DNA of 64,000 bases from assembly GCF_040712315.1 (NCBI RefSeq), contig NC_134015.1, positions 7,467,945 through 7,531,944 on the forward strand, given 5' to 3'. The notes beneath the pieces are model-generated. The model was not told the DNA's origin, searched no databases, and saw only the letters and a list, made by a program, of their open reading frames with translations. Below are positions 37,301 to 48,387 of the stretch, one piece after another. Within the stretch, counting starts at the first letter, position 1; every line of letters starts with the position of its first letter. Origin of the DNA: Castanea sativa (taxonomy: Eukaryota; Streptophyta; Magnoliopsida; Fagales; Fagaceae). The translations under genes were made by a program, and so were the position numbers.

Positions 37301-39946
37301 CTGGGCAACTGTATTGGTTGGGGCTTGAAGTTCTGCTGTACACCATGAATACATGTTGAAAATCTCATCATGCCATTTTGAAGGAGGACTGTTATCAAGG
37401 GTGAACAAGTGCTTTGAATCTGTGGTTGATGAGTAGGTTAATCTTGTATGGTGATCAGGGATGACAGGTGGTGTAGGAAATATTGGTGGTGGAGGTGGAG
37501 GCTGTTTAGAGCGAAGGACATCATCTTCTTCTTCTACTTTTGGCTCAGTCATGAAGACTTCATCTAGATCAAGGCCAGATAAGTCTAAATATGTGTCATC
37601 AATGACTGGAAGAACAAAGGGTTCTGTTGGTTCCTGAAGAGTTAAAGTTCTGAGAAATGATGATATCGGGTTCGGAGGATCAGAATTTATAGCCAACATG
37701 TTCATATCTGGGGGTCTGGAGGAAGCACCAATGGTTGGATCTGGTGGTTGGTATAATGGTTCTTTGTCTTTTTTGATGGGAGGAGGTTCCTTTTGTGGTT
37801 TGGTTTGAGGTTCTGGTCTGGGTTGAGATTCTAGTTGGGGCGGTGGTGTTGGGTTTGTTGTGCTGGAAAAAATTCCAAATGGTTTGAAAGGGTTTTGGGC
37901 TGGATGTGTCATGTTTAGTGGTTGGAGGTTTTGGTATGGGGAAACTGGGGAAAATGTTGAGGGTACAGGTATGGACAGATCTTTATACAATGATTGACGA
38001 GGTTTGTATGGCATGTAGACTTGCATTGGAAGTGCTTGGGTGGCTGCTTTTTGTGAGTTTTCCAAAGACTGGAGTTGCATCAACAAATGCTTTTTTTCTT
38101 TTTCTTTTTGCCCAATGAGTGGAAATGAGACAGACAAATCTTTTACTGTGGAGGCAATTGTTTCCAATTCTTGTTCAACTGACTGTATTTTCTTCTTCAA
38201 ATCTTCAATGAGAGAATTTGAGGATGAGAAGGTATGACTTACTGCTTCAGTCAACTTTTGTTGATTGTCAAGGATCTTCGAAAGGACTTGGTTCTGTGCT
38301 ACAGCATTTTCTGCCTGCCAATTGAGGGCTGCTTCAGCTGATGAGACCTGTTTTTTGCTTCCATCTGGATTGGTTCCAACAGGGTTTTTGATTTTCCAAA
38401 CATGTTTAACATTGGCTTGTGGGTGGTCAAACCTTTCTAAAGGAGGAAAATTTTGTGAATAGGAGGGTGATGCCTGGTCAAACATATAACAAGGTAAGGG
38501 CTTTTGTGTGTGGGTTTGACTGGGAGGCTTGGGTTGACATTTTTGTATTTGGGGAAGGACTTTCTGGTAGTATGGGATCAAATATGGTTTTTGGTTTTGT
38601 TGGTTTGGATGATGACTTTCTTTGCATGGGGAAAGGGGTGGAGATTTTTGCTTTCTGGATCTGGGATAAAGGACATAGTAGTCAGACTTTCCTGAAGGTT
38701 CTCCAAGTAGGTCAACTTCTGGGTCTCCTGCTTCATATCTTTCTTTAAGAAGCTGCTGTGAAGACTTTTTCTTTCTTCTTTTCTGATCTTCTTCAAATAC
38801 TTCTTCTTCTCTGCATTCTTCACAATCACAAACATCCCACCATATGTGTCCAGTGAATGATTTTCCTTCATAGATAGGTTTTCCATCTTCTCTAAATGCT
38901 TTAATCTAAAGACCATCAAGACCTTCATATGAAACTGGTTGGATCATAGCTGTAGGAAAGACCGCGACTTCTTCTTTTTCTGGTGTGGCTGTCATAAACC
39001 TAACTTCAACATCACTGTTTTGGTTTCTGATGAAGAAAGGAGTGTTGGACTGGATTGGCTAAGATGCTTGATGAAGAGTCTCATATTTTGTGATCCATGA
39101 CTCTAGAAAGAGTTTTTTCATCTGATCTTTGTTCAACTGTCTTGGAACAAATGTGCACATAGGTGTCATGCCTGGATCAACTTGGATTAAAAGAGCATCA
39201 TTGGACTGGGCTATCTCTGGTATAGCTATGTCAAAAGCATGGTTTTAGAGTCTGTAGGCAAGCTGATAGTGAAGTGTAACTGCAAAAGTATCATGCACTT
39301 GAGAAGCTCCTGTAATCTGGACTTGGACCTGGACTTTAAGAGCATCACAAAGGTGAGGGTCTTTGAGAGACATGTTGAAATTGGGGAAAAGGGTGACAAA
39401 GACTGTTCCCGTATTGAGTGTGGTTTGGATATTTCCTATAACTGCATTGTGGTATTCCAAAAATCTAGAATCAAGAAGAGCAATTTTAGAAGCTATAGGG
39501 AGTCCTTTTCTGCCATGAAAAGTGAGTGCGAGTCTTACTGCACCAAAATGGAGGTGAGTATAACCTTGTCTTTGCCATGGAATGACAAATTCTCTAGGAA
39601 GGGCAAGAGTGATGAAGTTTTCTTTTTCACTGGCTGGAATATTAAACTGGTCAAACTTTGAAACTTGTACATATTCTTTTACACCAAAAGGATGAGAAGG
39701 ACCTAAAAAAATTTTTATGGATTTTTTGAAGGTTTTTTGAGGTTTATCAAACACAGTATAGGGATTTACAATAGGGAAATCAGTAATAGGTATTTTACTA
39801 TCTTCAGGGACATAGGATATTTCATATAAATAGTCTAATCTATTTGCAGTAGATTTACAAAGGGAAAGATCACAAGAAGTGGTAATGGTATCAGTGATTG
39901 CTGAGGATGATGAACTAGCCACGATAGTTTCTAAAATGAAGAACAA
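34391..39946 (-). pseudogene. Pararetrovirus unit B polyprotein remnant (movement protein, coat, protease, RT, RNase H)
   Basis: About 1,850 codons in one frame, interrupted by stops but without the large deletion of unit A. Domains in order: 30K-type movement protein (39946 to about 38950), proline-rich region with a coiled-coil (about 38250-38130), coat/gag part, basic stretch and CCHC knuckle CFVCRKPGHFAKNC (about 36631-36590), aspartic protease with DTGA (near 36278), RT with YVDDI (35341-35355) and RNase H (LQTDASDEYW near 34910). The frame ends at TAA 34391-34393. Stops are at 39245-39247, 39059-39061, 38906-38908, 35672-35674 and 35174-35176. The longest uninterrupted stretch (38581-36035) covers coat to protease. 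In this family these parts serve movement, capsid formation and reverse transcription; this copy cannot make the whole product. The first Met at 39946 is chosen because unit A shares it. Confidence 0.9.
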
Positions 39947-40228
39947 TTTTCCTAAGGTCTGACAGGACTAAAACGCCACTCCTAGGCTCACGTCCACTAG
40001 ATAACTCAGGAAAAATAATTCTTTGACACTTTTAGTACAACTCCTTAGTGTTCTACTTGATTATCAAATCCAGTGTTCTGATGTGATTTTCACAGAGGAT
40101 CCACAATAAGTGGCAACTGTAAATCATAGAGCATACTAATCAGGACAATAATTCAAGTATACTAATCAAAGGAGAGTGAAACTGGTTGCAAGGCTTTAGC
40201 AGTTTTGTGTTGCATAGCAATTTTGCAT

Positions 40229-40241
40229 GGCTCTGATACCA
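40229..40241 (-). promoter_or_regulatory. Pararetrovirus unit B primer binding site (initiator tRNA-Met)
   Basis: Minus-strand TGGTATCAGAGCC. To its right about 60 bases of intergenic sequence remain (to about 40303) before the rearranged junction. Confidence 0.9.
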
Positions 40242-40303
40242 ATTATAGGAGAAAGTGACCAAAAACAAGGAAAATACAAAGGAAGAAAGGGACAAAGACT
40301 AAC

Positions 40304-40737
40304 ATAGAAGGCTTCACATACCCATAGAGAAGTTGTGGGTTCAATGAGGTTAGAGAGTTAGCCAGTTTGTGTAATATTTTACAGTCTATGTCTTCCAGTC
40401 CTGTAAAAACTTGCTCAATCTAATAATATCCCTCAGTTTGTTGTATCTTGTTTTATCTTCTATTCCATATTTTGTTGTTATTTTCTATAGTATTTTAGCA
40501 ATATACGCAATTAATAAGCTTTCATGATCTTCTTACACTCCTATTATCCAGTCATTGTGTTCGTCTTGTAGTCATTGCTCGTCCTTATTATCATTCACCA
40601 TTTCCACTTTCCCGTAGCTTCCTTCTTCATGTTTTAAGTTTTGGTTTTTGTATTTTAGTTGTCTTTTGTATCTTAGTCAGTCTTTGTCCCTTTCTTCCTT
40701 TGTATTTTCCTTGTTTTTGGTCACTTTCTCCTTATAG
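40304..40737 (+). repeat. Rearranged right end: RT snippet plus inverted intergenic fragment
   Basis: 40304-40348 matches the RT region of the units (compare 35690-35738) in the same orientation. From 40349 to about 40736 the intergenic sequence follows in reverse orientation, reading the plus strand from GCCAGTTTGTGTAATATTTT to GGTCACTTTCTCC. It stops within a few bases of where the primer site would begin, and copia leader DNA starts at once. Confidence 0.85.
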
Positions 40738-41015
40738 TGGAGCTCATGCACAATGTGTTGCACACAAAGATGTATGGACACATGTTATATGTGTGATTTA
40801 ATATGTGGATGATGTGATGTTTTATTCTTCACAAAATTTTATTTAAAATCAATTAGATGTGTTATTCCAATTTACATAGTGAGAGATGATTATGAGCTTC
40901 GCGAAATTTTCAATCTCACTATGTAGAAAGGAATATCATGGTCTAGTTGTATTTTTGGGAATAAAATTTAAAAATGTATGTGCTAATGTCAACTTATGTA
41001 ATGAATGTAGTGAAC

Positions 41016-41880
41016 ATGACCACTAAGAATGTAGTTGCTCCCCCTCAAAAAAAAGAAAAGAATGTAGGTATTGATCTAACTAAGGGAGGGAAACTAAATG
41101 GAACCAACTATGATATGTGACATAGAAAAATTCAATATCTGCTTAATGAACAAGAGGTCCTTGAAACCTTAACCAATGTGATGCTGCGACCTGAAAATGG
41201 AAATACTACCCAACATTGCTGTGACTTAGAGGCCTATAAGTCTTGGGTTAAGAAAGATCATTGTGCATGCTTCACTATGCTAAGTAGCATGCACAATGAT
41301 CTTATTGGGGAGTTTGAGGACCACCCAAATGCCCAAGAGATGTGGAACCAACTTAAGATTGCCTATAGAGGGACTTCAACAACTAGGTTGCGAGCTCTTA
41401 CTTTGAAGTTTGAGCAATATGTTATGGATTCAAAGCATAGATGGTTGAACATCTAAGGACAATGTCTACATTGATCTGTGACCTAAAGGTTGCTGTCAAT
41501 AATCTCTCTAATGAACAACAGGTCACAGCGGTGATATGTTCACTACCTGAACCTACTTGGGGGCAAATGAAGTTGACACATAGTGAGAATATCAAGACTT
41601 TTGTTGATATTTCTTGTCATCTAAAGCTTGAGGCAGAGTGCATGGGGGTGCACCAAAACACCAACCTTGTCGCTCAATCTGGGCAGCAGAAGGCATTCAG
41701 GCCTAAACGCAAAGGACAAGGGAGGAATGCCAAAGGAGATGGTAACCTTGGGCCTAAAGAAGGCAAGATAACAAAGCGCCATAAGGGCAAGCGTGCTAAG
41801 AAGGACAAGGCAAAGATCAAGTGCTAGAATTGTGGTAAGAAGGGTCACTTCGCTCGTAAGTGCACTGAGCCAAGAAGGTA
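41016..41880 (+). pseudogene. Copia gag with CCHC knuckle, broken
   Basis: ATG at 41016 (MTTKNVVAPP) opens a gag frame that stops at TGA 41118-41120, after NGTNYDM, where copia proteins normally have Trp. It continues with YKSWVKKDHCACFTMLSSMH and EFEDHPNAQEMWNQLKIAYRG (UBN2/gag core), shifts frame near 41430, and carries on with EHLRTMSTLICDLKVAVNNL. The end is highly basic and leads to a zinc knuckle C-x2-C-x4-H-x4-C (CGKKGHFARKC) that itself contains a TAG at 41825-41827. In the intact family this protein forms the virus-like particle that packages element RNA. Confidence 0.88.
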
Positions 41881-44140
41881 TCCATTCTTAACAACTCTGC
41901 TATTACTTATGTTTGTACACATGTTTTTGTTGCTCATACTATTCTTGGGTGGATTGTAGATTCAGAAGTAACCAAACATATAGCCAGAGATAGAGTTGGG
42001 TGTGTGGATTACAAAAAGATACCAATAGGCACACCAATATGTTATTTTGGGTAACAGAGCTCAAGAAGAAGTCATAGGAGTTGGAACCTACCAACTCAAA
42101 TTGCTGGTGTCCTAGGATGTACGTTACTTCTTCATGATGTGCTTCATGCACCTGGTGTCCAATGTAATCTATTTTTAGTACTTACTATGCTTAGACTTTG
42201 ATTTAATTTTCGTTTTGATGGTCCTCAGTTGGATTTTTTTTAATTTAAAATAAGACCTTGTATGGACATGGTTATTTATCTAATGATTTCTTTATGTTGG
42301 ATTTAGATCATTCATCTTTTTCTTTTATTGCTCATAATGATGTTTCTGATTTTGTAATGTGGTATGCTAGACTTAGACATATAGGAAAAGATAGATTGGT
42401 TAGACTAGCTAGAGAAGGCCTATTGTGGTCTATCACTAATGTAAGCCTACCTATGTGTGAACCTTTTCTAGCTAGAAAGGCTTGTAGGAAGCCTTTTGGT
42501 AAGGCTCCAAGGGTAACTCATCCTTTGGAATTAGTCCATTCAGACATATGTGGACCTATGAATGTTAAGGCACGCCATTACGCCTCTTATTTTCTTACAT
42601 TTATAGATGACTATTCACATTTCAGTTGTGTCTATCTGATCTCCCATCACTTTGAAGCATTAGATTGTTTTAAGCGCTTTGTGGCAGAGGTTGAAAATCA
42701 GAAAGAAAGGAACCTAAAGGTTTTTCGAATTGATAGGGGTCATGAATATTTGTCTACACAATTTTAGGAACTGTGTGAGGAAAAAGGGATACGCAGGCAA
42801 TTGACGATTCTTGGTATTCCACAACAACATGGTGTTGCAGAGAGAAGGAATCATACTCTATTAAATATGGTTAGATCGATGATGGCACAAGCTAACCTTC
42901 CAATTTTGTTTTGGGGGGATGCATTGTTGACTGCTACCTACATCCTTAACCGTGTGCCTTCTAAGTCAGTTCCCATAACACCATATAAGTTATGGACTGG
43001 TGCAAAACCCAATTTGGAAACTTACGGCCTTGGGGTTGTGCAGGTTTTGTTCACAGTACTTCCTATAAGTATGGGAAATTGGGCCCTAGAGCAAGTAAGA
43101 AAATCTTTATAAGATATTCAGAAAGCTCAAAGGGGTATGTAATGTATGGTGAACATTTTGATGGTGGAATGACTACGATAGAGTCTCGTGATGTCAACTT
43201 CATTGAAGATGATTTTCCAAGCATCAATGAAGCAAAAAAAAAAAAAGATCTTCAGCTTTATGAGCTACAAGAACTTGAAGGTGTCATACCATCTTTGGGC
43301 AAGGGTGGAGAATCACAACTTCATCCTGAAATTGCCAAAGCTAGTGGGAGTGATTTGGCTTCTAGTGGGAGCAAACTGCTAGATAGTGATACACAAGGAT
43401 CCAAGGTACGTAGAAGTGAACGTGGAATTATTCCCCATCATCATTTTGAGATTAAGGGGGAATCTTTTATATGTGATTCACTGGACCTTGATGAGCCTGC
43501 TTCCTATGAGAAAGCATTGGCTTCACCTGCTTCATATGAATGGATAGATGATATGAGGGATGAGAGGGATTCTATGGCAAAGAATCAAGTTTGGGAGTTG
43601 GTTGACCTTCCGCCTGGGCGCAAGACCATTGGAAACAAGTGGGTTTTAAAAATAAAGCACAAGGCAGATGGATCAATTGACAAATATAAGGCTTATCTCA
43701 TGGCAAAAGGCTATACCCAAAGAGAAGGGATAAACTATGAAAAGACTTTCTCCCCAGTAGTGAGATTTGTCTCTATTTGCCTTATTCTAGCTATTGTTGC
43801 ACATTTGGATTTGGAACTCTTCCAAATGGATGTAAAGACTACATTTCTCAATGGAGAACTAGATGAGGAGATCTATATGGATCAACCTATTGGCTTTGAG
43901 GTCAAGGAACAAGGGCGCAAAGTGTGCCGCCTTAAGCGTTCCATTTATGGCCTAAAGCAAGCATCTAGACAATGGTATTTCAAATTTCATAAGGCTATTA
44001 TTTCGATTGGTTTTGAAATGATGGAAGAAGACCATTGCGTGTATGTCAAACGATCAAGAAAGAGTTTACTTATCTTGTGTTTGTATGTGGACGACATTTT
44101 TTGGCTAGAAATGATATGGAGATGACTATCACCACCAAAA
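41881..44140 (+). pseudogene. Copia pol: protease, integrase, reverse transcriptase
   Basis: Protease remnant near 41950 reads WIVDSEVTKHIA, with Glu in place of the active-site Gly of DSGA. The pre-integrase and integrase follow (42258-43112): LRHIGKDRLVRLAREGLL, LVHSDICGPM, FIDDYSHF, GVAERRN, covering the three acidic catalytic positions. Frame breaks include a TAG at 42765-42767 (after LSTQF) and a shift near 43030. The RT (about 43540-44110) shows NKWVLKIKHKADGSIDKYKA, DVKTTFLNGELDEEIYM, LKRSIYGLKQASRQWY and YVDDI, after which the frame shifts again. Integrase before RT identifies Ty1/copia. Confidence 0.92.
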
Positions 44141-45055
44141 GGTGGTTGTCCTCTATTTTTGAAATGAAGGACATGGGAGAGGCTAATTATGTGCTTGGAG
44201 TTAAGATTTTCAAGGATTGTTCAAAGAAGCTTCTTGGTTTCTCTTAAGAAACTTACATAAAGATGATCTCAGAGCGATTCCATATGCATAATTCCAAACC
44301 CATAGACACTCCAATTGAGAAGGGGCATACATTAAGCCTTAAAGATTGCCCTAAATTAGAAAAGGAAAAGAGAGAAATGACAAGAGTTCCCTATGCAAGT
44401 GCAGTTGGAAGTATGATGTATGCTATGTTGTGTACTTGACCAGACATTTGTTTTGCAATTGGTATGGTTAGTCGTTATCAAAGTAATCTAGGACTTGATC
44501 ATTGGCAAGCAGTTAAAAGGATTTTTCGATACTTTCGTGGGACATTGGATCTCATTCTTTTTTATCAAGGTGGAGATTTGAAATTGAGAGGTTATTCTGA
44601 TGCTGACTGGGCCAGTAATAAAGATGAGCACAAGTCCATTACAGGTTATGCATTTCTACTTAATGGTGCAACTATCTCTTGGTGCAGTTTGAAACAGTCT
44701 TGCATTGCTTTATCCACAATGGAGTCTAAGTATGTTGCTTGTTCAGCAACAACAAAAGAAGCTGTTTGGTTAAAGAGATTTTTCCAAACCTAAGGGTGAC
44801 ATCTATTGCAGATGAAGCTGTAAAGATGTATTATGATAATATGACAGCCTTGGCTTATGCTAAAGATCCTAAGTATCATAGTAAAAGCAAACACATATAG
44901 ACTCATTATAACTAGATTCATCTTGCTAATACACAAGGAGAGGTGATCCTCCAACATATCTCCACTAACAAGATGGTGGCTGATCCACTTACTAAAGCCA
45001 TTGCTAGAGATGCCTTTCAGGCTCATGTTAGGAGTTTGGGACTTTATAGGATTTG
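44035..45055 (+). pseudogene. Copia pol: end of RT and RNase H
   Basis: After the frame shift at YVDDI the RT tail reads ARNDMEMTITTKRWLSSIFE then MKDMGEANYVLGVKIF, with a TAA at 44245-44247 and a TGA near 44438. RNase H (44464-44793) shows HWQAVKRIFRYFRGTLDLIL, YSDADWASNKDEHKSITGYA, WCSLKQSCIALSTMESKYVA and TKEAVWL; the catalytic D-E-D positions are recognisable. A further shift near 44785 is needed to reach DPKYHSKSKHI and the terminal MVADPLTKAI. Confidence 0.9.
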
Positions 45056-46172
45056 ATATGTTTTTGGATACCTTATATACATTTATGTTTATTCATACTT
45101 TATGCAATAATGATGTTATTCATTTTGATTCATCTTGTGATGTGATTGATATTGCATACTGAGCACACATTATTTGAGAATATGTCACCATGCTTAGACC
45201 AGTCTACTCACATAGACGATCACCCTAGCGATTGAGTAGCGAGCAAGAAAAGACATAGTGATCACTTTGTTTTTCTATAAATCAAGTAAGTGATCATCTT
45301 GACACTTAAGGAGGCATGCAAGATAATATAATGAATGTCGCCTTAGCTAGGCTAAGATGAGCCTTATGGGAGTTGCACTTGAAGTATATCCACAACTTCA
45401 TGAAGCCTGAATAAAGCCAAATATGAGATCTTGGACAGGAACTTGATGTGTAACTGTGCTGAGAAACTCAGGTTGGTTGCCTTTATGGCAATTGGACTAA
45501 GATTTGTATGGTATTTGAGTGTGACAAGCCCAGTTGAGTGGGAGCTCCACCGTAACATACAAAATATACTGTATGTGCTATAGCCGACCAATGAAGGGAG
45601 TGATTGGATAGATCCCTACTCCACCACTATGTGAGTCCTAGTCGACCATTATATGGTCCATTCTGTGCCCTTTTTTTAACCTAGAACTATGTCATGAAGT
45701 GAATGTTTGATGTCACTACTTTAGCATGTCATCTCAGGGCCATGATATATACGGTCTCGTGGAGCATGTCTAGGAAAGCGGTCAAGTGTGAATGGATTGA
45801 CATGAGTGTTTAGGGAAGATTTTTTAGAACACACCATTTATTTTATGGCTCATAGCCCGGACGATTATGAAGAATTTGTTTTTCAATATAATCATGAGCA
45901 TACTATATGGTATAGGATTAAGTGTTGCTTTGAGTTTTGAACTCATGAGGGATTAAAGAAACTTGATTAGGTGTGATCAAATAATCTGGGGCATAGACGA
46001 GATATTATGAGTGATGTACTACGTTAGTTTAGATGGTGACTTAATATAGTACTCCTACCCGACAACTTCTTGTCAGGTCGCACACTCCATTTTTCTGTAT
46101 AAAGAGAGGATTGGACAAGAGATTGGGAGGAGCTAGTTCTGACTGTAGTACCTAGTGTGGACGAGTGCGAGA
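45056..46172 (+). other. Copia 3' untranslated region and polypurine tract
   Basis: About 1.1 kb without a supported ORF. The last bases before the 3' LTR (GTGTGGACGAGTGCGAGA) are the likely plus-strand primer, though less purine-rich than usual. Confidence 0.55.
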
Positions 46173-46730
46173 TGTTAGAAATTGCTCTAGTTTTGACCCA
46201 ACCTATAAACCATAGCCCATGGATCGTCCACATGGGTTATCTAATAAGTAAGTTTAAATTTAAACTAAGTAATATTGGTATGAGTTATTAATATCAGTAG
46301 TGGAGTAATTTAAACTTAGCAGATATTGATATGAGTTATTAATATTAGTAGTGAAGTAATTTAAACTTAATAGATGAGATCTTTTAGGGATCACATATAT
46401 CTGATAGTAAGTGAATCTCTACTAGTATTTAAAATACACCTACATCAGTCAGATGAATGAGAGATATAGTGAATGAACATACGTATAGTTTTTGAGTGCT
46501 CTCTCAAAATAAGCGGTCTCTCTGGGACACCATCTACTGTTCCGTAGAATTTGGAGCATGGAAATTAGGAGAGACTCTAATAGCCTCTTCTACGACTTGG
46601 AGGGGTTCCACAAAGGAGATCGTGAGGAGTTCCTAAAGCAACCAAAGAATAAGATCCAACAATTTGGTGATCTATTCCACCAAAGGTATGTGTCTATATG
46701 ACCTCTAGTAAAGTATATAACTTTTCAACA
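46173..46730 (+). repeat. Copia 3' LTR
   Basis: 558 bases, TGTTAG...TTCAACA, collinear with the 5' LTR and followed by ATCAT. Confidence 0.93.
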
Positions 46731-47029
46731 ATCATAATTCTAATAGAGAAACGAAAAGATGCTACAGATTTTTACAAGTGTTTCTAATGAAAGCAATCTA
46801 GGTTCAAATTTGTCCCTCCCCCAACAATTGAATTCTTAAAAACATAAAATAAAATAAACCCTCCATTTTCAGAGAACTGGTATAAAGAATTCCCTAGAAA
46901 TTAAGGAGAGATTGAATTTTCTTGAAATTAATTTGATGAACAAATATAAGGTCCACTTAGAAACACACAAAAAAACTCCACAACAATTTTATTACATTAT
47001 CAAATTTTCCCACCACTTCTATCCACTGT

Positions 47030-47575
47030 TTTCAAAACCGGACCGAACTGGGAGGTCGGACCGTAAAAATCGGAAACTGGGATGAAAATCGGTTTTTTAA
47101 GCATAAAAAACTGTATTTTTAGTTAATTCCGTGAACCCTTAAAACCGGGGTTGGACCGCATGAACCGGTGTCAAGAACCATGCGGTCCAACCCCTTAGCA
47201 ATTTTTTTTTTTATAAAAACAATTTAATATAATTTTATTATACTTAATTAAATTATCCATCTCTTACAAGGAATAAAAATTAATCATAAATTTTAATGTT
47301 TTCATGGTTATTATTTTATTTTATTAACTTTCTTATTTAATTATTAAATATATACTTGAAAATCATTAAATTTCCCTCACATATATAAATATATTAGTCA
47401 ATTTTGCTAGTTTTATAAATTTAATATCTATATTTAGGCTTTAATTAATTATTAAATTAATTATTAAATTAATTATGACATTATCACGGTTCGACCTCAG
47501 TTCAATCTCGATTCGACCTCAAAACCTTGAACCTCTTCCTTTTATGGTTCAATAAACAGTCCAGGTTTCAAAACC
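47030..47575. mobile_element. Probable non-autonomous DNA element (degenerate inverted ends)
   Basis: The left end (GTTTTCAAAACCGGACCGAA, then GGTCGGACCG) and the right end (CGGTTCGACC..GGTTTCAAAACC) are rough inverted counterparts around an AT-rich core. I see no transposase. The inverted match is imperfect, so the class and borders are tentative. Confidence 0.4.
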
Positions 47576-47771
47576 TTGCTTCTATCATGAACTATTTTAA
47601 AAAATTGCAGATGTTGGCAAGTCCATATGATCAAATAACAACATTATCAAAAGAAGAAAAGAGAAAGCAACATTCTTTCACAAGGGAACTTGTACGTAGT
47701 TTGGCAAACAGAAGTAGATATAAATGGAACTCCACAAATTATAGTTTTATTAATATGAAAGACCGCAACAA

Positions 47772-48320
47772 TCACTTAGGAGGATTGGGATACAAAAGCA
47801 ACATTATGTCGTAAGTGAATTTATCAACCTTCTTATTTCTTTCAACAAATTGTAGCACGCCACTTTTACGACAGAGAAAGGCGGCTTCATTGGCAAAACC
47901 AACTTTCGTGGATGCATCACGATATAACCCTTTATCGAAGAGATCGGTAGCTTGAGAGATTTCAAAGACCGCAAAGTCGTAATTATCATGACAATCCTGC
48001 ATCTTCAACCACAATGTATGGTTACTAGTCTTGCTAGTGTTGTCAAACACCTTAGATATGTATGAAAGTGTGTCATTTGTTAAACTCACGGACAACTCTA
48101 TGCCAATCCTGAGAAGGCCAGTGTAATTGGCTTTGAAGCTTCGTGGATCTGACTCAAAGATCGATATGCAAATTTTCTCATACATAGTATGATTACAAGT
48201 TTTTCTGATCAAAGCGGTTCCCTTCTCTTCTGATGTAGCAACACAGGAATTCATTAGAAAGAAAGGAATAAGAACGGAAAGGACAGTAAGGGGGAGTGAA
48301 ATGGGACCTTGATTTACCAT
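47772..48320 (-). CDS. Pectin methylesterase / invertase inhibitor (PMEI domain), secreted
   Basis: Intact single-exon frame of 182 residues from ATG at 48320 (MVNQGPISLPLTVLSVLIPF). The first 28 residues look like a signal peptide. The four Cys of the PMEI fold are present: CNHTMYEKIC near the start of the mature protein, then DCHDNYDFA and AAFLC. Other family features are KTC, SDPRS, ANYTGLLRIGIELS and SYISK. Such proteins form a four-helix bundle in the apoplast or vacuole and inhibit pectin methylesterases or acid invertases; the sequence does not say which. An upstream GTG at 48350 is in frame but leaves almost no leader after the TATA box, so the ATG is preferred. It is the only undamaged host-type gene in the window. 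It could be expressed or a recent retrocopy; many family members are naturally intronless. Confidence 0.88.
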   Translation of the reverse strand: MVNQGPISLPLTVLSVLIPFFLMNSCVATSEEKGTALIRKTCNHTMYEKICISIFESDPRSFKANYTGLLRIGIELSVSLTNDTLSYISKVFDNTSKTSNHTLWLKMQDCHDNYDFAVFEISQATDLFDKGLYRDASTKVGFANEAAFLCRKSGVLQFVERNKKVDKFTYDIMLLLYPNPPK

Positions 48321-48387
48321 AGTTCCAGCAGAGAATATAACAAATGCCACAATTTTTTTGCGAATGGGGGAGTGAAATGCATCTGCT

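Larger units (their letters stand above)
28517..40737 (-). mobile_element. Endogenous pararetrovirus locus (Caulimoviridae): two head-to-tail units plus an inverted fragment
   Basis: Two closely similar units on the minus strand, each with movement-protein, coat/gag-like, protease, RT and RNase H regions in that order, no integrase and no LTRs. Primer sites complementary to initiator tRNA-Met sit at 40229-40241 and 33631-33643, giving a unit length of about 6.6 kb. The left unit (A) ends at 28517, about 105 bases short of where a next primer site would be. At the right end, a 45-base piece of RT sequence and then an inverted intergenic fragment follow unit B. This tandem, scrambled structure is typical of integrated pararetroviruses, which have no integrase. 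It lies in the leader of the copia element. Genus is not established; the single long frame from movement protein to RNase H recalls petuviruses. Confidence 0.9.
26469..46735 (+). mobile_element. Ty1/copia LTR retrotransposon with ATCAT target duplication, split by a pararetrovirus insertion
   Basis: Paired LTRs (26474-27030 and 46173-46730) start TGTTAGAAATTG and end CTTTTCAACA. They are flanked by identical 5-bp sites ATCAT (26469-26473 and 46731-46735), which defines one insertion event. Gag to RNase H domains in copia order (integrase before RT) lie at 41016-45055. The region 28517-40737 is foreign and holds the pararetrovirus. Without it the element would be about 8.0 kb. The two LTRs differ at roughly ten places in their first 105 bases, so the insertion is old. 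Confidence 0.93.

Noticed and set aside
28517..40737. Reading the viral block as two LTR retrotransposons sharing an LTR
   Set aside because: There is no integrase, no TG..CA LTR borders and no target duplication, and a movement-protein domain is present.
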